DNA of 64,000 nucleotides from UBA11606 sp964504305 (GTDB taxonomy: Bacteria; Actinomycetota; Acidimicrobiia; Acidimicrobiales; Aldehydirespiratoraceae). The position numbers and the translations under genes were made by a program. Under the pieces are notes generated by a model. The model ran no database searches. It worked only from the letters and a program-made list of their open reading frames with translations, and was not told where the DNA came from. The first letter of the stretch is position 1. Each line of letters opens with the position of its first letter. The stretch covers positions 558,001-622,000 of the forward strand of contig CAZDEB010000001.1 of NCBI GenBank assembly GCA_964504305.1. The letters are read 5' to 3'. This document shows, in pieces, positions 49,564-57,100 of this stretch.

Positions 49564-51122
49564 GTGGTGCTCATGGCACTCGCACGTTGGTGGCGTGGTG
49601 CCCCGACTGGCCGGTGGTTGCTACCGGAATTTCGCTCGATCAACCTGTTGCCGTGGTGCACGCCAACCGGGTGGTGGCCGCATCTCCCGGGGCCCGAAAG
49701 TTTGGTGTAGTGCGGGGATTACGTCGCCGGGCCGCGCAGGCCCGTTGTGCCGAACTCGAGGTGCACGAACGAGACCTTGGCCGAGAAGCGCGAGTGTTCG
49801 AGCCAGTTGTTGGCGCCCTCGACACGATCACCCCTCGTATCGAGATCACCCGACCCGGCACCTGTGCCCTTGTCACTCGCGGTCCATCTCGGTACTTCGG
49901 TGGCGACGAAGTTGTGGCTCAAATGGTGCGTAACCAAATGGGCAAAGTGCTGGCTGGACGCACCGAAGTGCGGGTCGGTATCGCCGACGGTCCTTTCGCG
50001 GCCGAGCTCGCCGCCAGGGCCAGCAAACAGACTCGTTTGATTCCCAAAGGCGAAGTTGCCTCGTTCTTGGCGCCGATGAATGTCGCAGTTCTCGAACGTC
50101 CAGAGCTAGCCGACGTGTTGGTGCGGCTCGGGATCCGCACTCTCGGTCAGTTTGCCGCCCTGCCCGCATCAGACGTTTTGGCCCGGTTCGGGCGCGAAGG
50201 CCAAGGTGCGCACCGGTTGGCAGGAGGGTTCGACGAGCGTCCCCCCGACGCTCGGCTGGCGCCGCCCGACTGGTCGGTGTCGGCCGAGATCGACCCGCCC
50301 GCTGACCGCATTGACAGGGTGGCCTTTGTGGCCCGCGCGCTGGCCGACGAACTCCACCAGCGTCTTGGCCGCGACGGCGTAACTTGCGTGAGGGTCGGGA
50401 TAGAAGCCGAGACCGAGTTTGGCGAAACGTTGGTGCGGTTTTGGCGCCACGAAGGAGCGTTGACCGATGCGGCAGTCGCCGATCGGGTGCGATGGCAGCT
50501 CGATGGTTGGCTCAACGGTTCGGCGGCAACCCGTCCCAGCGGCGGAATTTTGCGGGTCGGTCTGATCCCCGACGAGCTCATTGCTGCCAAAGGTCGTCAG
50601 CTCGGGTTTTGGGGTGGCGAAACCGAAGTCGATCAACGAGCAACCAGAGTTGCGGCTCGTCTACAAGGACAGTTGGGGGTCGATTCGGTGTTGGTGCCCG
50701 TAAAGCATGGTGGTCGTCATGCTCACGAACAGTTGCGGCTTGTCCCGGCCGCCGCTGTCGAGTTGAGCGGACGTTCGTTGGCCCCTGATCCCGATGCGGC
50801 CCCGTGGCCCGGATCTTTGCCCGCCCCATCGCCGACGATGGTTTTCGCCAAACCGGTCGGGGTGCAACTTGTTGATGAAGAAGGCCAACCGGTTGTTGTC
50901 ACCGGCCGCGGCCTGCTCTCTAACCGGCCCCATGCTGTCAAGGTTCAGGGCTATCAGAACAAGGTCGAATCGTGGGCTGGTCCGTGGCCGGTAGACGAAC
51001 GCTGGTGGGATACCGACGCTCATCGCCGTCAAGCCCGGATGCAGATCGTGCTCGATAACGGGAGCGCAAAATTGATCGCGCTCGAAGGAGGGCAGTGGTG
51101 GATCACTGCGGCGTGGGACTAG
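49560..51122 (+). CDS. imuB: ImuB, catalytically inactive Y-family polymerase
   Basis: A 520-residue Y-family DNA polymerase homologue. The N-terminal metal motif expected to carry Asp reads LVAWCPDWPVVA, and the SxDE catalytic motif is replaced around ALDTITPRIEI, so it fits non-catalytic ImuB. The thumb and little-finger regions follow (VLVRLGIRTLGQFAALP; RRHEGA-like). A QLRLVP stretch near 395 could be the clamp-binding motif. ImuB bridges DnaE2 and the beta clamp. No dnaE2 is adjacent. It is co-translated with imuA'. Confidence 0.88.
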   Translation: MSGAHGTRTLVAWCPDWPVVATGISLDQPVAVVHANRVVAASPGARKFGVVRGLRRRAAQARCAELEVHERDLGREARVFEPVVGALDTITPRIEITRPGTCALVTRGPSRYFGGDEVVAQMVRNQMGKVLAGRTEVRVGIADGPFAAELAARASKQTRLIPKGEVASFLAPMNVAVLERPELADVLVRLGIRTLGQFAALPASDVLARFGREGQGAHRLAGGFDERPPDARLAPPDWSVSAEIDPPADRIDRVAFVARALADELHQRLGRDGVTCVRVGIEAETEFGETLVRFWRHEGALTDAAVADRVRWQLDGWLNGSAATRPSGGILRVGLIPDELIAAKGRQLGFWGGETEVDQRATRVAARLQGQLGVDSVLVPVKHGGRHAHEQLRLVPAAAVELSGRSLAPDPDAAPWPGSLPAPSPTMVFAKPVGVQLVDEEGQPVVVTGRGLLSNRPHAVKVQGYQNKVESWAGPWPVDERWWDTDAHRRQARMQIVLDNGSAKLIALEGGQWWITAAWD

Positions 51123-51140
51123 CCCGGTCATGATTGGTTG

Positions 51141-52337
51141 GTGACTACCGCTAACGACCGCGATCGTTGCGAACGTTGGTTTGTTCGTCAGGGTCTCCCT
51201 CAACTCATCGACGACTACTCCGCAACCGAAGACGTGCTTACCCGCATGACCCCGTTCTTGGCCGCGGTCGTGTTTTTCGAGTTCTTTCTTGCATTCGGCG
51301 ATCGCTGGCAGGGCTGGTCGCAGGCTTTGGCATTCCTGGCTGGCATCGGATTCTTGATCGGCGCGGTTGTGATGGTCAACCGGATTCGAGGTCGGCGGCC
51401 GTTTCAGCTACCGGACGACATTGGACTACTCGAGTTGGCGTTGTATCTGATCGTGCCGGCCGTGCCAGCCGCCCTCGGAGCCCAACACGGGGTGACCTCA
51501 AATATCGCCACCATCATTGGATCCAACCTTGCCTTGTTGGTCATCGGCTACGTCGTGACCAGTTGGGGACTATTGCCCATGTTGCGTTGGGCGATTGGTC
51601 AACTGCGATCTCAGATCGGCCAGGTGTTCACGTTGTCGATGAAGTCGTTGCCGACACTGTTGCTGTTCTCGGCCTTCATCTTCCTAAACGCCGAGATGTG
51701 GCAGGTCGCCAACGATTTCACGCTGCCGTTTTTTGCCATGGTCACGGCGCTCATCGTGGGAATCGGTTCTGGGTTCGTGAGCGTTTCGGCCCACCGCCTC
51801 ACGGTGGATCTTGCCCGATTCGACCAATGGTCCGACGTGCGCGACCGCTGCGAGTCGACTCCGGTGGCGGCCATGGTTCCGACCGATCACGACCCGGCTC
51901 CCGACGCCCCCGCCCTCGGCCGCGGCGCCGAGTGGAACGTGGGGTTACGGCTGTTTGTCGCCCAGGGGATTCAGATTGCGTTGGTGGCGGTTGTCATCAC
52001 CATGTTTTATGTGTTGTTTGGACTGCTCACGGTGCGCGCCGACACCCTCATGCAATGGACGACCGCCACCGAACTCAGCCGAGGGGGCGACTGGGCGTTG
52101 TACTGGTCGGTGTTGGGCGGCGAAGTGGTGTTCACTCGCCAACTGCTATTGGTTGCCGCGTTTATCGGAATGATGTCGGGGCTGCAATTTGGTGTGCAGA
52201 TCATGACCGACCAGCCCTACCGCGAAGAATTTGCGGCCGATATGACCGCCGAGATTCGTCAAGCGCTAGCGGTGCGGGCGGTGTATCTGCGCCAACTGGT
52301 GTCGGCCTCCTCGGCGCAAGATTCGGCGATCACCTGA
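51141..52337 (+). CDS. Uncharacterised multi-pass membrane protein
   Basis: A 398-residue membrane protein of unknown function. Hydrophobic segments are seen near 33-50, 55-75, 90-115, 125-145, 165-185, 190-215, 275-300 and 330-350. A cytoplasmic stretch (about 215-265) is hydrophilic and acidic. The GTG at 51141 or the TTG at 51138 may be the start. It lies 18 bases after imuB, where dnaE2 is often found in other genomes, and could be part of the SOS operon. Its 3' end overlaps the SARP-like gene on the other strand by 79 bases. Confidence 0.65.
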   Translation: MTTANDRDRCERWFVRQGLPQLIDDYSATEDVLTRMTPFLAAVVFFEFFLAFGDRWQGWSQALAFLAGIGFLIGAVVMVNRIRGRRPFQLPDDIGLLELALYLIVPAVPAALGAQHGVTSNIATIIGSNLALLVIGYVVTSWGLLPMLRWAIGQLRSQIGQVFTLSMKSLPTLLLFSAFIFLNAEMWQVANDFTLPFFAMVTALIVGIGSGFVSVSAHRLTVDLARFDQWSDVRDRCESTPVAAMVPTDHDPAPDAPALGRGAEWNVGLRLFVAQGIQIALVAVVITMFYVLFGLLTVRADTLMQWTTATELSRGGDWALYWSVLGGEVVFTRQLLLVAAFIGMMSGLQFGVQIMTDQPYREEFAADMTAEIRQALAVRAVYLRQLVSASSAQDSAIT

Positions 52338-54061
52338 CGCACGAGCGACGACCGGAACCGGAAACGATCGCCCACGGACTCGAGCAGTTCTAGGTCGCAT
52401 AACGTCTTGAGATAGCTGAGGCTGGGTCCGTTTAGCGATTGATGGCCGAAGGCGAGATCTTCGACGAAAAACGGCGAAGGGATGACCGCAGCGGCCTGTA
52501 AAAGCTCGGGATATATGCCCCCCAACCCGCGTGCCGCGCACAGCACCGCCTCGGCGAGGCTCGGAGAAGGACCTGAGTATCCGGCCCGCTGCCACCGGTA
52601 TTGGTCGGCCATGAGCGCCGGCGACCCTCCGGTTGCCAAGAGAAGGGACCGGCTGATATCGACGGCATCGTCGCATTCGTGCGATTCGAGCCCTCGAAGT
52701 CGAATGGTGTCGGTTGGCTCCAGAATCCGGACCGGATTGTTGTGGGCGAGCTTGGACTCTCGCACGGTCGCGACGATCGTGACCGGAAGCCCCGGCAGTT
52801 CGTGCATTAGCCGGGCAATCGTTGCGACGGTGTCGGGGTCGGCCCATTGAAAGTCGTCGAGTAGTAGCACGATTGGCGCGTCGATGTGTATGAGGTGAGC
52901 CAACATCGAGAAGGCCCGTTCGGACCCGTTCAGCAGTGCCGAACTTGCGTAACGGCGGGCGTTGGCGAATTCGGGAAGGTCCTGGAGCGCGTTGCATATG
53001 ACTCCGGCGAGGGGAAGCTTTGGTGCTTCTTGTTCGAGCGGAGAGTAGCGGTAGAGCCCCGACGCGACCGGAAGGCCGGCCTGGAGTTGATCAAGAAACG
53101 CACTTCGGCCCATACCCGCCAAACCGTGAACGAGTACCAAACTGAAGCGACGTTCGCGGGATTTGTGGATGACGCTTCTGGCGCGATCGAGCTCGGCTCG
53201 CCGGCCAATGAAGGGAAGTTTGCGTTCGGGTTTGCGACGATCTTGCGGATCGGGGAGTTGTCGAGCAATCGCTGGTACCGGCTCACCCCGGTCGTTGAGT
53301 AGCTCCTGAATGGTGGCGCCAGCGCCGATGATCCCCGCGAGGTCGGCGGTCTCGGTACTGCAGTCGAGGCCCAGTTCGGTGCCTAGCGCCGCACAGAACC
53401 GGTCGTAGGATTGTCGGGCCAGAGCGTCCTGGCCCAATCCGTGATTGCCCAGCATCACTAGGCGTAGGGCTTCTTCAGAAAACGGCCGAATCGCCAGCGC
53501 CCGCTCGGCGTAGCGAATAGTGCGTACGTATTCGCCGGCCATTACGTAATGGCTGGCGAGCAGGAGGGCGACGCGGGTGGCACGATCGCGGTAGATCTCT
53601 CGATCGCTTTCGACCCAATGGGCCGACGGTTCGTCTTCCAACAGGTCGCCAGTAGCTAACGCGGCGGCACTTATCAGCAGTTCGAGGCGGTCGGCGCCGA
53701 AGCGGTCGGCCCGCATCATGAGTTGATCGAACTCGTCGATATCGACCGACACGTGCTCGCTGGACAGCCGGTACGAGCCGTTGCCCGTAATCAGAACCTC
53801 GCGGGCAACGTCGCGATCGGTGAACAGTTTTCGGCGAAGCGTCGATACGTAGGTTTCGACCGTACTCGTAACGTTTTGGGGAGCATCTGCGGGCCACAAT
53901 GCGTCGGCCAGAGCTTGTTTTGTTACTGGTCGGCCGCGGGCCAAGAGAAGGATTTCAAGAATCTCCTTTGGCTTTACTCCGCCAAAGTCGGCCGGCCCGA
54001 GCGTTCGCCCGTCGACAACGACTCTTAACCCTCCGAAAAGCGAAACCCGCACTCTTGCCAC
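52259..54061 (-). CDS. AfsR/SARP-type regulator with BTAD and AAA-like ATPase domains
   Basis: A 600-residue regulator. The N-terminal winged helix (about 1-95: VSLFGGLRVVVDGR ... GGVKPKEILEILLL, TVETYVSTLRRKLF) is followed by a BTAD helical domain (about 100-250), a linker, and a STAND/AAA-like ATPase region from about 285. Walker A is degenerate, HGLAGMGRSAF, with Arg in place of the P-loop Lys; Walker B is VLLLDDFQWAD. The GTG at 54061 was taken as start. It is divergent from the peroxidase operon across a 132-base AT-rich gap and is the likely regulator of it (inference). Confidence 0.85.
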   Translation of the reverse strand: MARVRVSLFGGLRVVVDGRTLGPADFGGVKPKEILEILLLARGRPVTKQALADALWPADAPQNVTSTVETYVSTLRRKLFTDRDVAREVLITGNGSYRLSSEHVSVDIDEFDQLMMRADRFGADRLELLISAAALATGDLLEDEPSAHWVESDREIYRDRATRVALLLASHYVMAGEYVRTIRYAERALAIRPFSEEALRLVMLGNHGLGQDALARQSYDRFCAALGTELGLDCSTETADLAGIIGAGATIQELLNDRGEPVPAIARQLPDPQDRRKPERKLPFIGRRAELDRARSVIHKSRERRFSLVLVHGLAGMGRSAFLDQLQAGLPVASGLYRYSPLEQEAPKLPLAGVICNALQDLPEFANARRYASSALLNGSERAFSMLAHLIHIDAPIVLLLDDFQWADPDTVATIARLMHELPGLPVTIVATVRESKLAHNNPVRILEPTDTIRLRGLESHECDDAVDISRSLLLATGGSPALMADQYRWQRAGYSGPSPSLAEAVLCAARGLGGIYPELLQAAAVIPSPFFVEDLAFGHQSLNGPSLSYLKTLCDLELLESVGDRFRFRSSLVRQVIAESCAEEADTSWRRYTARTASA

Positions 54062-54193
54062 CCTCAGCGCCCCCTATAGCGCGCTCCGTCACTAAAAGTG
54101 AGAGTACATCATTTTTTGGTTAACGCAAATCACAACAAAATCGCTCGATATTTAAAAGGTTTTCAAAAGGTCGTCCGTGTATCCCTTGCTCTC
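54062..54193. promoter_or_regulatory. AT-rich divergent control region of the peroxidase operon
   Basis: A 132-base gap between the SARP-like gene and the peroxidase gene, much richer in A and T than its surroundings. It contains a small inverted repeat TCACT-AAA-AGTGA at 54089-54101, a run of six T, and TTTAAAAGG before the peroxidase start. No clear -35/-10 pair or heptamer direct repeats of SARP type could be fixed by eye. Confidence 0.45.
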
Positions 54194-57100
54194 ATGGCGA
54201 GTACACATGGCAAACAACCGCGAATTCTTAGTAGACGATCCGTGTTGCGACGGCGTTCGAGGCGAGGGCGAACGATGTTGATGGCATTGGTTGCCGTCGC
54301 GGCTTTTGCCGCGGGTATGGCGACTGCGCCGCCCTTCAGCGAACCGGCATCAGCCGCTCCGGTAGGCACCAACTTTACGGTCACGATCGCCGACCTGACC
54401 TTCATTCTCGACCAGATCAAGGTGGCTGAACATCACGTCGGCCCGACCTTTGATCCGTTTGATCCGTGCGGAAACATCATCGGCGCCGGTCCCGATCAAA
54501 TCCCCGCCGGAGTAAACGCCGAGCAGTTGCCGTTCGGCCTTAGAACGCTTACCGGCGTGTGCAACAACCTGGTTCCGGGGCGCGAGTTGTACGGCGCGAC
54601 ATACCAGCCATTCATACGGCTGATGCCGCCGGAGTATCGAGACGCCGAACCCACCGCGCCACCCGGTCCTCCCGGTCCACCGGTATTGCCAACGACGTAT
54701 GACCCGACCGCACCGAACCCGTACGGGATGGTTTCTGACAAACAACCGCGCATCATCTCGAACCTCATCGCGGACCAAACCGCCGGCAATCCTGCGGCCA
54801 ACGCGGCAGCTGGTGGACCCGGTCTCACCGGCGGCCCGGCCCTTGCGCCGTGCGACCCAACGTTGCGCGGCGCCGACCAGCCCGCCTGCGAGCCAGCGGC
54901 CGGCGACTCTTACTACATCGAGAATGTCGCGCCGGATTTGGGGATCAGCCGGCCGTTCAGCACCGCCTTCACGTTCTTCGGTCAGTTCTTCGATCACGGT
55001 CTGGATCTGACCACCAAAGCTGGGGAACCGGTTTTCATGCCGCTCGAGGCTGACGATCCACTGGTGGTCGAGGGCGTCGTCCCGCCTGGACTTGAGTTCA
55101 TGGTGATGTCGCGTGCTATCGAAGCCGGTCCGAACGCTGCTGCTCCAGTCAACCAAGCGTCGCCTTTTGTCGATCAGAACCAGACCTACACGTCGGACCC
55201 GTCGCAGCAAGTTTGGCAGCGTGAATATGTCAACAATCCACCGGTCGACAACGGTCGACTGTTGGCTGGCAGTCCGGTTGTTGGAGCTCCAGGAACCGGT
55301 CTTGCTACTTGGGCTGACATCAAGGCCCAGGCGCTGAACCTGCTGGGGTTCAGGCTGCTCGACTCTGACGTGCTGGATGTGCCGATGACCGCGGCGGACC
55401 TCTACGGCAATTTCTTGCCGGGCCCCAACGGATTCCCCCAAATGATCACCAAAGGACCCGATGGTTTGGCCGGTACGGCCGATGACGTGCTGGTCGAGGG
55501 CAACCTCGCCTCGCCGGTCGCGACACCGACCGATGTGGTTCGAACCGGCCACGCTTGGCTGGTAGATATCGCTCACCACGCCGTGCCGGGCGAAGGCCGA
55601 GTCCCCGACACGGGTTCTTCGGATCCTTTGTCGGGTTCGGTTCCTTGCACTGCCGGCACTCCAGGGTCGCAATTGCCCGGGTTCTGTGACGACCTCGACC
55701 CGACCACCTACGACAACGAACTTCTTGATGCCCACTTCGTGTGCGGCGACGGCCGGTGCAACGAAAATATCGCTTTGAGTTCGGTCCACCATGTGTTCCA
55801 CAGCGAGCACAACCGAGTCCTTGAGCAGATCAAGAGCACTTTGACAGCCGAGGCCGCACCGGCGTTCCTAGCCGAGTGGAAGCTCGCCAACGGCGACTGG
55901 AACGGTAAGCGACTGTTCCAGGCCGCCAAGTTTGCGACCGAGATGCAATACCAGCATCTGGCCTTTGAGGAGTTCGCTCGCAGAGTCCAGCCAGCCGTCG
56001 ACGTGTTCGCCGGCTACGACACCTCGGTTGACGCCAGCATCATGGCCGAGTTCTCCCACGCGGTCTACCGCTTCGGTCACACGATGTTGACCGAAGAAGT
56101 CATGCGCCGCGACACTTCGACGCCGGCCGGAACCCGATATCCCGTTGGGTTGATTGACGCATTCTTGAATCCGCCGGAGTTCTTCGAAGGAGTATCCGGC
56201 GGCGACTTTGCGCTCAGCCCCGACGATGCCGCGGGCGGGATCTTGGCCGGTGTCGCGTCCGAAAACGGCCAAGAGATCGACGAGTTCGTGGTGGAGGCGC
56301 TGCGCAACGACTTGGTCGGATTGCCTCTCGATTTGGTGGCGATCAACATTGCTCGAGGTCGTGACACGGGCATTCCCCGCCTTAACTCGTTTCGCCAGCA
56401 TCTCATGGACATCACGGGCGACTTTTTCTACGAGCCCTATTCGAGTTGGGCTGACTATGGGTTTGCTCTTTCTCATCCAGAGTCTCTGGTGAACTTCATT
56501 GCGGCCTACGGCACTGATCCGAGCATTCTGGCGGCCACAACGTTGGCAGGTCGCCGGGCCGCGGCAACCACGCTGATGGCCTCCGATCCGGATTTCATGA
56601 ACGGCACCGGCGTGTGGGCGGGCGTCAACACTGGAGTCGACGACATCGATTTGTGGATTGGCGCAGTGGCCGAACGCGAGGAGTTCTTCGGCGGACTGCT
56701 TGGGCCAACCGCCAACTACATCTTCGAGTTGCAAATGGAGAACCTGCAAAACGGTGACCGATTCTATTACCTGCACCGTTTGGCCGGTATCCCGATGGTT
56801 ACATCGCTCGAAGGCAATTCCTTGTCGGAGCTGATCGAACGCAACACCTCGGCCACGCAGCTTGCCGCCGATATTTTCATGACCCCGACGTTCAAGTTCG
56901 ACCTTGACGTCGTCCACCCCGACTGCACCGCTCTCGTTGATGACCCGTTCACCAGCTACGACGAGACCGCTCTGCTGGTCTTGATGCCTGATTGCACGGT
57001 CCGATTCCCCTTGCTCGAACCGGCGGCGTTCAGTGGACGGACGGGCACGGTTGGCAGTGTTGTCGCCGACGACTTGATCATGGGCGGACTCGACGACGAC

